Source: Halpernia frigidisoli (GTDB taxonomy: Bacteria > Bacteroidota > Bacteroidia > Flavobacteriales > Weeksellaceae). Taken from it: DNA of 64,000 nt. Location: the NCBI RefSeq assembly GCF_900113805.1, contig NZ_FOQT01000002.1, positions 496,001-560,000 of the forward strand. The letters run 5' to 3'. Below are positions 16,401-25,965 of this stretch, in pieces. The notes under the pieces were generated by a model. It was not told the origin of the DNA and searched no databases. It saw only the letters and a list, made by a program, of their open reading frames with translations. Both the position numbers and the translations under genes were made by a program. Every line of letters begins with the position of its first letter. The first letter of the stretch is position 1.

Positions 16401-17420
16401 ATGAAAAATACCCAACTCAAAATATCGACTTTAGATTTAGCGACTGTAAAAGAAAACAGAAGTTTAAAACAAACTTTTGATGAAATTTTAGAGTCTGCCC
16501 AACATATAGAAAATCTTGGCTACGAAAGATTCTGGCTCGCAGAACACCACAATATGGCAAGTATCGCAAGTTCTGCGCCTTCCATTTAAATAGGTTATGT
16601 CGCAAATGGAACGAAAAAAATCCGGGTTGGTTCCGGTGGAATTATGCTTCCAAACCACAGTTCTTTGGTTATTGCCGAACAATTTGGAACATTAGAAAGT
16701 TTATTTCCCGGCCGAATTGATCTTGGAATCGGAAGAGCTCCCGGAACAGATGGTTTGACAGCGCAGGCTTTGGGAAGAGATGCAAGAAATATAAATCAAC
16801 ATTTTCCAAGACAAATCTTTGAACTTCAAAATTATTTTTCTGAAGATAATTCGTCAGCGCAAGTTCGAGCAATTCCTGGTGAAGGTCAAAATATTCCGAT
16901 CTATACTTTAGGTTCGAGTACCGACAGCGCTTATTTGGCAGCTGAAATGGGTTTGCCTTATGCTTTTGCCGGACATTTTGCGCCGGAAATGATGCGTGAA
17001 GCTTTTTACATTTATAGAGAAAACTTTCAGCCTTCAGAATATTTGGATGAATCTTATATTATTGCCTGTGTTAATGGAATTGCCGCAGAAACTGACGACG
17101 AAGCAAAAAGTTTAGCAACCACACTTTATCAGGCCTTTTTAAATATAATCCGCAATGACCGAAAACCTTTTCCTGCGCCTTCAACTGATATGGATAATAT
17201 CTGGAGTCCAATGGAAAAAGCGGCAATTTTGCAAAAACTGAAATATAGTTTTATTGGTGATGCAGAAAGTATAGAAAATCAAATAAAAGAATTTCAGGAC
17301 ACTTTTCATGTGGATGAATTGATGATCACATCACATATTTACAGTCAAAAAGCCAAATTGCGATCTTATGAAATTTTAAAAACGGCGGTGAATAACTTAA
17401 ATCAAGTTGTAGCAATTTAA
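16401..17420 (+). pseudogene. LLM-class flavin-dependent oxidoreductase with an in-frame stop
   Basis: The frame from ATG 16401 to the stop at 17420 codes a full-length (about 340 codons) luciferase-like FMN/F420-type monooxygenase, interrupted only by TAA at 16587-16589. Upstream is LGYERFWLAEHHNMASIASS; downstream reading resumes at once with [52 protein letters not shown], all classic LLM signatures. The context SI-stop-IGYVA suggests a Leu codon TTA changed to TAA by one substitution. An internal start at 16644 would give a shortened, probably inactive product. Either a recent pseudogene or a base-call error. Confidence 0.9.
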
Positions 17421-17447
17421 TATATTTTTTTTAAACTCAAATAAGAG

Positions 17448-17540
17448 TCGCACAGATTTTCACAGATAAACAACTTGTAATATAGTAAATTTAAAACACT
17501 GAAAAAGTAAATCTGTGCTAATCTGTGAAATCTGTGAGCC
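17448..17540. repeat. Imperfect palindrome of the aatctgtgaaatctgtg type
   Basis: gcacagattttcacagat and, inverted, aatctgtgctaatctgtgaa atctgtgag lie on either side of an AT-rich loop. It is related in pattern to the ctcgcagatttg palindrome at 14719. Confidence 0.55.
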
Positions 17541-17590
17541 AAGAAATTGAAATCACAGCTTCAGAATTTGATAAATCTAATCAAAAAATC

Positions 17591-17627
17591 AAAGCGTAAA
17601 ATTTTGTAATTTTACGCTTTAATTTTT
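17591..17627 (+). terminator. Rho-independent-type terminator before lnt
   Basis: The stem aaagcgtaaaatt/aattttacgcttt is followed by aattttt. It closes the transcript of the broken LLM gene just 13 bases before the lnt ATG. Confidence 0.7.
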
Positions 17628-17639
17628 CTATGAAATAAC

Positions 17640-19268
17640 ATGAAATATATTGTTCTCAGTCTAATTTCTGCCGTGCTTTTAAGCCTTTCCTGGCCCACTT
17701 ACGGCATTCCGTTTTTTATATTTTTCGCCTTCGTTCCATTGTTGATAATGGAACACGAAATTTCAAAATTCAGCAAAATAAAAAGAAAACCTTTGGTCGT
17801 TTTTGGCTTGAGTTACTTGGCTTTTATGATCTGGAATATCGTAACGACTGGCTGGCTCTACAACGCCTTAAATCCTGACGGAAGCCATTCTTTGATGGCC
17901 GCTATTTTCCCGGTTCTATTTAATTCCGCGTTAATGTCAATCACTTTCTTAATTTACCACAAATACAAAAATGCCGCAGGAACTTATTTCGGCCTGGTTT
18001 TTTTCGTAGTAATTTGGATGGCAATGGAAAAACTCACCCTTGAATGGGAATTTTCCTGGCCCTGGTTAAATTTAGGAAATGCTTTCGCAGATTATCCGAA
18101 AGTCATTCAATGGTACGACACAATTGGCGCAACCGGCGGTTCATTCTGGATTCTTTTAATTAATGTTTTCGCCTTTTATACTTTAAGAATTTGGGAAGCC
18201 GGACGAAAACCAAAAGATTTATTTAAAAACTTAGCGATTTTAGGTGCAATCATTTTTATACCGATTATAATTTCTTTTATAAAATATGAAAATTTTAATG
18301 AAAAACCAATCGGGAAAGCCAACGTCGTTTTGCTTCAACCCGATCTTGATCCTTACAATGAAAAATACACTGTTGACAGTATTCAGATTTTAAAAGATCT
18401 TCTCAAAATTGCAGAAGTTAAACCAGGCGCTAAAGTGGATTATTTTATTGCACCTGAAACGGCACTTCCCGGTTACGGTTCCATTTCTGAGAACGGTTTT
18501 CAGCAAAGTTTACTATTAAATAATGTCAAAGATTTTATTAAAAATACACCAAATTCTATTTTCGTAACCGGCATTTCTTCCCATAAAGTTTACCCAAACG
18601 AAGAATCGAAATCTGAAACTGCCTATCTTACGCCGCAGGGATTTTATGTGGACAGTTTTAACTCTGCCATTCAAATAATGCCCGATAAAAATGTGGAAGT
18701 TTACCACAAAGCGAAACTAGTTCCCGGCGTAGAAATGTTTCCCTACATCAACTATTTAAAACCAATTTTGGGCAACGCCATGATCGATCTTGGCGGCACA
18801 ACTGCTTCTCTCGGAATGGACAAAACGCGGAAAGTTTTTACCAATCCATTCAACAAAGGAAAATTGGCGCCAATCGTTTGCTATGAAAGTATATACGGCG
18901 ATTATGTTACAGAATATGTGAGAAATGGAGCTAATTTTCTTGCAATAATGTCCAACGATTCCTGGTGGGCAAATTCTCTGGGCCACAAGCAGTTAATGGC
19001 TTATGCCAGACTTCGCGCAGTAGAAAATCACCGTGAAATTGCACGCGCAGCAAACAGCGGAATTTCCGCGCACATTAATGCGCGTGGCGATGTTTTAGAA
19101 GACACTTTTTACGGCGACATCACCGCGCTTCCCGCAACAGTTCAATTGTATAATAACCTTACTTTTTACAGCAGAACGGGCGATCTAGCATCCAGAATAT
19201 GCATTTTTGCCCTCGGGTTTTTGGTTATTTATTACTACGGAGAAAAATGGTTGGCACGTAAAAAGTAA
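17640..19268 (+). CDS. lnt: Apolipoprotein N-acyltransferase
   Basis: Lnt adds the third acyl chain to lipoproteins in the inner membrane. The 542-residue protein has about six N-terminal helices (ending near 225) and a periplasmic nitrilase domain. The catalytic triad is visible: Glu in IAPETALPG, Lys in YHKAKLVPGVEMFP, Cys in PIVCYESIYGDY. SNDSWWANSLGHKQLMAYARLRAVENHREIARAANSG is the strongly conserved substrate region. A final membrane helix (ICIFALGFLVIYYYG) closes the protein. It starts just after a terminator hairpin and ends before a family A repeat, so it is a single-gene unit. Confidence 0.97.
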   Translation: MKYIVLSLISAVLLSLSWPTYGIPFFIFFAFVPLLIMEHEISKFSKIKRKPLVVFGLSYLAFMIWNIVTTGWLYNALNPDGSHSLMAAIFPVLFNSALMSITFLIYHKYKNAAGTYFGLVFFVVIWMAMEKLTLEWEFSWPWLNLGNAFADYPKVIQWYDTIGATGGSFWILLINVFAFYTLRIWEAGRKPKDLFKNLAILGAIIFIPIIISFIKYENFNEKPIGKANVVLLQPDLDPYNEKYTVDSIQILKDLLKIAEVKPGAKVDYFIAPETALPGYGSISENGFQQSLLLNNVKDFIKNTPNSIFVTGISSHKVYPNEESKSETAYLTPQGFYVDSFNSAIQIMPDKNVEVYHKAKLVPGVEMFPYINYLKPILGNAMIDLGGTTASLGMDKTRKVFTNPFNKGKLAPIVCYESIYGDYVTEYVRNGANFLAIMSNDSWWANSLGHKQLMAYARLRAVENHREIARAANSGISAHINARGDVLEDTFYGDITALPATVQLYNNLTFYSRTGDLASRICIFALGFLVIYYYGEKWLARKK

Positions 19269-19293
19269 GAACGTGCTTCTAGCGCGTTCAGAT

Positions 19294-19406
19294 TTAGAAG
19301 CAACAAATTTTCGCTTTTTCCGAAGATTGTTCCCGCTTTCCATTACAATCTTTTTTACGGTCGCTTCGCTCGCGTAAAAAAAGGATTTCCATTTCAATCG
19401 GGGCTA
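19294..19406. repeat. Dispersed palindromic repeat, family A copy 5
   Basis: Same orientation as copy 1: ttagaagcaacaaattttcg to caatcggggcta. The centre is acggtcgcttcgctcgcgt. It lies 26 bases after lnt and could serve as its terminator. Confidence 0.85.
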
Positions 19407-19480
19407 TTTTTCAAAAGTTTTTTTTCTTTCGAAACGTTATTGTAAGGAATTAAACTATTGCAATTTAAGTAAGTGTGTTT

Positions 19481-19525
19481 GTCATTCCGCAGGAATAAAA
19501 ACAGTTGAGATTCCTACGGAATGAC
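19481..19525. repeat. gtcattccg inverted repeat, copy 1
   Basis: gtcattccgcaggaat (19481-19496) is the inverse of attcctacggaatgac (19510-19525). A second, decayed copy lies at 20012-20054 on the other side of the broken GNAT gene. Confidence 0.75.
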
Positions 19526-19564
19526 AAAATTATTTAAAAAAATCTATCAAAAAAATTTATATAA

Positions 19565-19959
19565 TTGGAAATTAAAAACAGCAATTTAGAAGATCTTCCA
19601 GAAATTTTCAGGCTTTATAATGTAGCGACAGATTATCAAAAAAAACATTTCCCCGGAAATGTCTGGCCAGAATTTGATTCTGATCTTATTACTCAAGAAA
19701 TTAAGGAAAACAGACAACAAATCCAAAATTTAGAGGACAAAATTTCGTGAAAAGAATCACAGAATGGTCTAAAGAATTTGCCAAAGAACAAAACAAAAAG
19801 TTCGTAAGAATGGACACTTGCGGCAAAAATATGGTTTTGATCAACCATTATAAAAATTGCGGCTTTAATTTTTTAGGAATGCACAAATTGAAAGATTCAT
19901 CCAAACTTCAAGCGCATTATCAAAATGCAGATGTTTGTTTTTTTGAAATTGAACTTTAG
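19565..19959 (+). pseudogene. GNAT acetyltransferase with internal deletion and frameshift
   Basis: A TTG start at 19565 opens MEIKNSNLEDLPEIFRLYNV...QEIKENRQ, the usual N-terminus of a small GNAT N-acetyltransferase. Immediately afterwards the next frame reads TNPKFRGQNFVKRITEWSKE and continues to the end at 19959. TNPKFRGQNF is the acetyl-CoA pyrophosphate-binding motif A that should follow only after about 35-45 more residues. The middle strands are therefore missing and the frame is shifted at about 19709-19720. This cannot be a single base-call error, so it is a real deletion derivative unless the assembly collapsed. Repeat copies flank the gene on both sides. Confidence 0.85.
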
Positions 19960-20011
19960 TAGTTTTTGTTAATTAGCGCTTTATATTAGAACATAACATC
20001 AACAGAGTTTT

Positions 20012-20054
20012 GTCATTCCGTAGGAATCTCAACCGTTTAGATTCCTATGGAAAT
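20012..20054. repeat. gtcattccg inverted repeat, copy 2 (decayed)
   Basis: gtcattccgtaggaat is followed 13 bases later by the damaged inverse arm attcctatggaaat. Copy 1 is at 19481-19525. Confidence 0.65.
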
Positions 20055-20151
20055 CGAAGATTCGACGTAATCAATTACAAAATACTGTAAATTACTATCA
20101 TAGAAAATCAGCCAAATCAGCCAAATCAGCGAGAAAAAAATAAAAAATCAA

Positions 20152-21054
20152 ATGCTTCCAATCGCCTTTCATCCAATTTACAAACATCCTTTGCCCGAAG
20201 GTCATAAATTCCCCATGCTGAAATATGATCTTTTACCTCAACAATTAATCTTGCAGGGAATCACAGAAGAAAGCGATTTTTTTGCACCGGAAATTGTCGA
20301 TTTAAAATACGTTTTAGCAATACATGAAAAAAATTACGTCGATTCTTTGTTGAATTTAACTTTAGATGCAAAAGCACAACGGAAAATTGGATTTCCATTG
20401 TCTGCAGAATTAGTTGAACGCGAATTAAGAATCACAAAAGGTACCATTTCAGGTTGTGAAAAATCGCTTCAAACCGGCATTTCTTTCAATATCGCGGGCG
20501 GAACACACCATGCTTTTTCAGATCGTGGCGAAGCATTTTGCATGTTAAATGATCAGGCAATTTCCGCGCAATATTTATTAGATAAAAATTTAGCCAAAAA
20601 AATGTTAATTATTGATCTCGACGTTCATCAGGGAAATGGAACGGCAGAAATTTTTCAAAAAAATTCAAAAGTTTTTACTTTTTCTGTTCACGGAAGAACC
20701 AATTATCCTTTTAGAAAAGAAGAATCTGATCTTGATATTGCGTTGGAAGATAAAACTTCGGACGACGACTATTTAAAAATAATCAATGAATTTGTCCCAA
20801 AATTAATTAACCAGGAAAAACCGGATTTTATCTTTTATTTAAGCGGCGTTGATATTTTAGCGACAGACAAATTGGGAAAATTAGGTTGTACAATCGAAGG
20901 TTGTAAGAAGCGAGATGAAATTGTTTTCTCAAACTGCAACAAATTTGAAATTCCTGTGCAAGTTAGTATGGGTGGCGGTTATTCACCGGAAATAAAAACT
21001 ATTATTGATGCTCATGCGAATACTTATCGGGTGGCAGCAGATTTTTATTTTTAA
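20152..21054 (+). CDS. Histone-deacetylase-family amidohydrolase
   Basis: A 300-residue zinc-dependent deacetylase of the HDAC/AcuC/acetylpolyamine amidohydrolase superfamily. Visible active-site elements are NIAGGTHHAFSDRGEAFCML (paired histidines), LIIDLDVHQGNGTAEIF (Asp and His zinc ligands), YLSGVDIL (third metal Asp) and MGGGYSP with its tail. Bacterial members deacetylate small molecules or proteins; the substrate here is unknown. It stands alone after the broken GNAT gene, with aatcagcgagaaaaaaataa as its upstream context. A putative membrane-anchored protein gene follows after 58 bases. Confidence 0.92.
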   Translation: MLPIAFHPIYKHPLPEGHKFPMLKYDLLPQQLILQGITEESDFFAPEIVDLKYVLAIHEKNYVDSLLNLTLDAKAQRKIGFPLSAELVERELRITKGTISGCEKSLQTGISFNIAGGTHHAFSDRGEAFCMLNDQAISAQYLLDKNLAKKMLIIDLDVHQGNGTAEIFQKNSKVFTFSVHGRTNYPFRKEESDLDIALEDKTSDDDYLKIINEFVPKLINQEKPDFIFYLSGVDILATDKLGKLGCTIEGCKKRDEIVFSNCNKFEIPVQVSMGGGYSPEIKTIIDAHANTYRVAADFYF

Positions 21055-21112
21055 ATACATAATTTCTTTTCTTATATTTCGGTGTAATAATAAACAGAAT
21101 TATAATCATAAA

Positions 21113-21664
21113 ATGAAGAAATTTTTTAAAATCTTTGTAATTATTATCGCTATTATTATAATTGTGATTACTTCTTTGTATTTCATTTTATTTACAAAAA
21201 TTGAATTTCAAGAAAAAATTGCCAGTTCCAAAGAAATAAAAAATCTTGACAATAAAATTTTTTGGGATCTCGGTTATTATAAACCTGAAAAAATAAGTAC
21301 TGACTTTTCTTTAGGGAAAAAGAAAAATGATACTGTTTGTCACGATTTTAGCGTCTCGCAAAATAAAAATCACAGTCAAATCGGATATTTTAGACTTAGT
21401 CAATCTAACGGATTTGGTGGAAATGTTATCCAAATCTATAAATTAGGAAATAGATTTAGAATTGAAATGGAAGATGTTTCAGATAATGTGATTGAGAACA
21501 CATCAAAAAAAGGCTACAAAATTCTTTCTCAAAAACTTATTTTAGATAAAAAGAATTATAATATTAAGGATAGTATTTTTGGGGAAATAAAAATTAAGTT
21601 TCGTAATAATGAAGACAACTCTATAAATTACGGAAGTGGATTTTTCAGAACGACAGTTAACTAA
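21113..21664 (+). CDS. Hypothetical membrane-anchored protein
   Basis: I chose the ATG at 21113 (MKKFFKIFVIIIAIIIIVIT). An upstream start at 21005 would run inside the HDAC-like gene. The 183-residue protein has one N-terminal hydrophobic helix (about 4-27) and a hydrophilic, probably periplasmic remainder with lysine- and asparagine-rich sequence and segments such as GYFRLSQSNGFGGNVIQIYK. No family recognised. The gene follows the HDAC-like gene by 58 bases and precedes the monooxygenase by 47, with no clear functional link. Confidence 0.75.
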   Translation: MKKFFKIFVIIIAIIIIVITSLYFILFTKIEFQEKIASSKEIKNLDNKIFWDLGYYKPEKISTDFSLGKKKNDTVCHDFSVSQNKNHSQIGYFRLSQSNGFGGNVIQIYKLGNRFRIEMEDVSDNVIENTSKKGYKILSQKLILDKKNYNIKDSIFGEIKIKFRNNEDNSINYGSGFFRTTVN

Positions 21665-21711
21665 AATTTTGCAAAAGAAATCTTAACAGGTTCAAAATTA
21701 TAATCGATTTA

Positions 21712-23169
21712 ATGACCAAAAAAAAAACTTCTTTCACAGTCTGCCCGGAATGTAAAGGTCTCGGCAAAAAAAAGGGCAGAATAAAAAACAGATTTCGGCT
21801 GCGTTATGAGGCAGAATTAGAAAAATTTAGAAAAAATAACAACGAAGGAATTGAACCAATTCGTCCGCAAGCGCACTCACATTCTTGCGAGAATTGTTTT
21901 GGTTCAGGAATAATTCCCTCTGAAAATTTCCCAATTCGCGATGACAGTTTTCCGCACGTTGCGATTATCGGAGCAGGAATTGGTGGCATTGCTTTAGCAA
22001 TCGGCTGTTTGCATCGTGGTATTCCATTTACCATTTATGAAAAAGACCAAAGTTTTAATGAGCGTTCGCAAGGCTACGGATTGACCTTACAACAAGCCAG
22101 AAAAACGTTGGAAAATTTCGGGATTTTCAATTTAGAAAATGGCATTATTTCCAATCACCACGTGGTTCATGCGCCAGATGGAAAAATCGTGGGACAATGG
22201 GGAATGAGAAAATGGCTGGGAAAAGTTGACAAATTTACGACTCAAAATAATATTCAAAAAAGCAATATTCACATTGCCCGACAAAATCTTCGCCTTCAAT
22301 TACTGGAACAATTGGACGGCGACGATCAAATAAAGTGGAACCATCAATTTGTCGGTTACGATAAAAATGCTGAGGGAAAATTTCACCTTCATTTTTTAGA
22401 AAATAATGTTCCTAAATTTTATCCCGCAGATCTGCTAATTGGTGCAGACGGCATCCGAAGTGCTGTGCGAAATACGATCATTCCTGAAGAAAAATCACCT
22501 TTGAGATATTTAGATTGCATGGTGATTTTAGGGATTTGTGACCTGTCTAAACTTCAACATTTAGAAAATCCTTTACTCGATTCTGCCACGGTTTTTCAAA
22601 CAGCAAACGGAAAGGAAAGAATTTACATGATGCCTTTCGACCAAAATTCAATCATGTGGCAACTCAGTTTTCCAATTGAAGAATCCGCAGCAAAAAAACT
22701 GAGTGCCGAGGGAAAATCTTCCCTTAAAAATGAAGCTATCCGCAGAACACAATGGCACTCGCCTATTCCTGAAATTTTGATGGCAACAGATGAAAATAAA
22801 ATTACCGGCTATCCAGTTTATGATCGGGAGTTGCTGACTTCTGAAATGCTAAAAAATGCAGGTTCAGTCACCTTACTCGGCGATGCAGCGCACCCGATGA
22901 GTCCGTTTAAAGGACAGGGCGCAAACCAGGCCTTGCTCGACGCTTTGTCTTTGGCGCGCGAAATTTATAAAAATTGCCAACCTTTATCTCACTGGCGCGA
23001 AACAGAACTAAGGAAAAATGTTTTAAAAGATTTTGAAACAGAAATGCTGGAACGCACCGCCACAAAAGTAAAAGATTCTGCCGCCGCCGCACAATTTCTG
23101 CATTCTGATATTGCACTTTTTGAGGGAAATGAACCGAGGGGAAGGGTTTTGAAAAGGAAGGATCTGTGA
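21712..23169 (+). CDS. FAD-dependent monooxygenase with N-terminal DnaJ-type zinc-finger motifs
   Basis: Residues 1-70 hold two CxxCxGxG motifs, CPECKGLG (11-18) and CENCFGSG (59-66), separated by a basic helix. This is the pattern of the DnaJ zinc-binding repeat. Residues 81-485 are a group A flavin monooxygenase: the ADP-binding IIGAGIGGIALAIG (85-98), LIGADGIRSAVRNTI, and LLGDAAHPMSPFKGQGANQALLDA, which contacts FAD. The substrate is unknown; the family hydroxylates aromatic or other small molecules with NAD(P)H and O2. Its 3' end is seven bases from the convergent KAP NTPase gene. The zinc-finger fusion is the unusual feature. Confidence 0.88.
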   Translation: MTKKKTSFTVCPECKGLGKKKGRIKNRFRLRYEAELEKFRKNNNEGIEPIRPQAHSHSCENCFGSGIIPSENFPIRDDSFPHVAIIGAGIGGIALAIGCLHRGIPFTIYEKDQSFNERSQGYGLTLQQARKTLENFGIFNLENGIISNHHVVHAPDGKIVGQWGMRKWLGKVDKFTTQNNIQKSNIHIARQNLRLQLLEQLDGDDQIKWNHQFVGYDKNAEGKFHLHFLENNVPKFYPADLLIGADGIRSAVRNTIIPEEKSPLRYLDCMVILGICDLSKLQHLENPLLDSATVFQTANGKERIYMMPFDQNSIMWQLSFPIEESAAKKLSAEGKSSLKNEAIRRTQWHSPIPEILMATDENKITGYPVYDRELLTSEMLKNAGSVTLLGDAAHPMSPFKGQGANQALLDALSLAREIYKNCQPLSHWRETELRKNVLKDFETEMLERTATKVKDSAAAAQFLHSDIALFEGNEPRGRVLKRKDL

Positions 23170-23175
23170 AAAATC

Positions 23176-25770
23176 TTACAACGTTGTAAAATTAAAGTTT
23201 ATAAAATTTTTAAAATCATCTCGTTCGCATTTTCGGAAGAAAGATTTGAATTCTTCTAAGAATGGATTTCTAATTTGATCTAAATCTTCCAAAAATAATT
23301 TGAAATTATCTACATTGTCAAAAACAGTATCGATAAAACTTCTTCGTATGTGCAAACTGTTTTCGTTTCTATTGTTAGTCTCAATAAATAGTCGCAGAAA
23401 AGAATTAATATTATTATCCTTTCTACCAATAAAAATTAGTTTTTCTTTCACATCGTCATCTAAATATATTTTTTCCTCAAGTCGTTTTATGTTACTTCCT
23501 GCTTCGTGTTCAATATATTCTATTGTTTTAGCACCATGATAGTAATTCCAAAATTCATCAGATTTTATACCGTGATCATCTAAAAATTTAAAAAAATAAT
23601 TTTTCAATATTATGTGAACTTCTTCTCGACTCAAAATTTTGTTCTCGAACTCTAAAACATTTTTATATGGACCTTTTTCATATAGAGATATTAAAAAATC
23701 AAGATTAAAGAGATTATTGCTACTTTCTAATTCATCTAAAAAAACATCTTTTATTTGACTATTGTTTAATTCAAGAATTTGTTTTGTAGAATCATTTGGG
23801 AAAGAAAATAAATTTAATAATTGCTTTGTGCTGATATTTATTTTACCGCTGAAATTTGTAGATGGTGTTTTACTTATTTGAAAAATAATGTATATGAAAT
23901 TTATAAATTGTTCATAATTAACAAAATTTTGAAAATTTTCCAATCTTTCAATTAAATCCTCTTCTTTTCCCTCCTCAACATACTTACTTATCAATAAGAA
24001 CATTTCTTCTTTATCATTAGAATTAATGAGTTGATTCCATTCAATTTCTGATAGATTTTCTCGAGAAATAATTTGCGCAAAATATCTTTCAAATTTTCTT
24101 GCTCTATTAACAGTCAAATAATTTTCTTTCTTTTCTCTAAAATTCGTAAAACCTATTCCTGAATTGTCCTTTAAAGAAAAAAGTTTTCTGAAAAGTTCTA
24201 CTACTTTCCCTTTGTCTTCTCGTAACAGTGAACCTTTACGAATCAAATCAGTTAAATAAAAGTTAAAAAAAGTTTTAGAAAAATCATTAATTTCATTTGT
24301 ACGATTCTCATGACTTGTGATCTTCGGTTTAATATAAAGTATTCCATTATTTTCATAAAAAAGATCATCTTTCTTATTGAAAATTAACTTATAAACATTA
24401 GGGTATTTTAAGTGTAAAATTTCTACAATTAATAAATCTTCAAAATCAACATCTTCCAATAATCCATCGAAATTTATATAAATAGAATCTGCAAGTTTCT
24501 TGATATCACGAATATTGGTAATCCAATAGCCAAAAGAATTCTTTTGATCTAAACCATCAAGAAAAAGATCCATTTTATCGAATGAACTAATTGCCTTTGT
24601 TATTTGCTCTCTATAGTTTTCACCAATTAAATTTAAAACTTTTTTTATAAAAATATTTGAAAGAATATTTTTATCATAATAAGGTAAAGACAATTCAATG
24701 TTAATTATTTTATTCAAATAATTGTTTGAAGGAAAAGAATTTACTTTCACTATTGCATTATTAATATAATCTCGATCATATGCTATTACAAAAAAAGTAT
24801 TTCTAAAATTTGCTGTGTTTCTAATTAATTTTAACAACTGAAATACTTCTTCATTATCCAATCTATCAACATCATCAATAAAAATAATTAATTTTTTATT
24901 CAGTATTGTGAGACTGTTATTTATTTTATCAAAAATGGTTTCTAAAGATTTATGATCATCCAAAAAGGGAACAAAACTTTTTATAAATTTAGAAAGAGAT
25001 TTGTCTTCATCAATTAATTTACTTGCATACTCTGTTATTTGTTTAGATAAAATATCATTCGAGAGATTTTCAGTTATAGATTTAAAAAAATCACCAACAA
25101 GAATTTTATTATCGAAACTTAACCATGGATTGAAATCAATTAAAACATAATCATCAGAGTTTTCTGAAACATTTAGTTTATTTTTTAAAATATTCAATGA
25201 TGAAGTTTTTCCGTCTCCCCATTGAGAATTAATACCTATAGAATAAGCAGTTGAAAAACAATTTTCTCTTATAATTGTATTAATCTTTTCTACGAACTTA
25301 TCTATTCCATCCCCAAGTTCATTATCTTCAATATTTTTTAAAGCAGAATCACCATAAAGTTTAGAAATTGGAAAAGTTTTAGACGGCGAAAGTATCTTTA
25401 AGTATTTTCCAAGGTCTAAGGCAAATATCAAATATATTACGTCTAAATATTTGATTTTACTTTCGTATGGAAGGAACTCAATTACATCACCACAATATCT
25501 ATGATATGAGTAATAAAATACAATCAGTAAAAGAAAATATGTGTTTTTTTTATCTGGAATTGATTTGGAACATTTTTTAACTGTTATGGAAGTTATCAGA
25601 AAACAGATTATGATGAAAATGAAAATAAAATATACGTTTGATTCAAATTGAGAAGAGTATTCGTTAATATATTTAGTAAAAAGAAATATAAAAATTGGGT
25701 TACAGAAAAAAACAAGAAATATTCCTAATAAAAAATATAAAATCTTTCCACTAACTTTTTCAAATTTCAT
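23176..25770 (-). CDS. KAP-family P-loop NTPase, membrane-anchored
   Basis: An 864-residue KAP NTPase. Two N-terminal helices (about 11-31 and 45-63) and probably two more (about 79-90 and 110-120) sit before Walker A GINSQWGDGKTS (179-190), the family's characteristic form. Walker B is LIIFIDDVDRLD (Asp299/Asp300). The KAP signature WLSFD (216-220) precedes a helical C-terminal half of about 500 residues without recognised domains. KAP proteins such as Kidins220 relatives and phage PifA are membrane-associated, and several exclude phages. The gene is very AT-rich, isolated, and convergent to the monooxygenase, which suggests acquisition. Function here is unproven. Confidence 0.88.
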   Translation of the reverse strand: MKFEKVSGKILYFLLGIFLVFFCNPIFIFLFTKYINEYSSQFESNVYFIFIFIIICFLITSITVKKCSKSIPDKKNTYFLLLIVFYYSYHRYCGDVIEFLPYESKIKYLDVIYLIFALDLGKYLKILSPSKTFPISKLYGDSALKNIEDNELGDGIDKFVEKINTIIRENCFSTAYSIGINSQWGDGKTSSLNILKNKLNVSENSDDYVLIDFNPWLSFDNKILVGDFFKSITENLSNDILSKQITEYASKLIDEDKSLSKFIKSFVPFLDDHKSLETIFDKINNSLTILNKKLIIFIDDVDRLDNEEVFQLLKLIRNTANFRNTFFVIAYDRDYINNAIVKVNSFPSNNYLNKIINIELSLPYYDKNILSNIFIKKVLNLIGENYREQITKAISSFDKMDLFLDGLDQKNSFGYWITNIRDIKKLADSIYINFDGLLEDVDFEDLLIVEILHLKYPNVYKLIFNKKDDLFYENNGILYIKPKITSHENRTNEINDFSKTFFNFYLTDLIRKGSLLREDKGKVVELFRKLFSLKDNSGIGFTNFREKKENYLTVNRARKFERYFAQIISRENLSEIEWNQLINSNDKEEMFLLISKYVEEGKEEDLIERLENFQNFVNYEQFINFIYIIFQISKTPSTNFSGKINISTKQLLNLFSFPNDSTKQILELNNSQIKDVFLDELESSNNLFNLDFLISLYEKGPYKNVLEFENKILSREEVHIILKNYFFKFLDDHGIKSDEFWNYYHGAKTIEYIEHEAGSNIKRLEEKIYLDDDVKEKLIFIGRKDNNINSFLRLFIETNNRNENSLHIRRSFIDTVFDNVDNFKLFLEDLDQIRNPFLEEFKSFFRKCERDDFKNFINFNFTTL

Positions 25771-25911
25771 ATAAAAGTGCTTTTTAACAAATTTACTAAT
25801 ATTTATATAGCCAGGACTTTTTCTAAAGTAAATTCTGCATTTTTTGAGTTACAATTATTAAAGTTTTATCATATCTAGATCTAATAATTCTAAAAGTTTT
25901 TTAGAGCAAAT

Positions 25912-25947
25912 AAAAAAGCACAATCTCTCTCGAAATTGTGCTTTTTA
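25912..25947 (-). terminator. Hairpin terminator of the J-domain/KTSC gene
   Basis: aaaaaagcacaatctctctc and its partner cgaaattgtgcttttt form a stem of about 12 pairs with a T-run in both directions. It is 18 bases beyond the stop of the minus-strand J-domain gene. It could also stop transcription coming from the right. Confidence 0.8.
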
Positions 25948-25965
25948 AATTTTATATAAAAAAAA

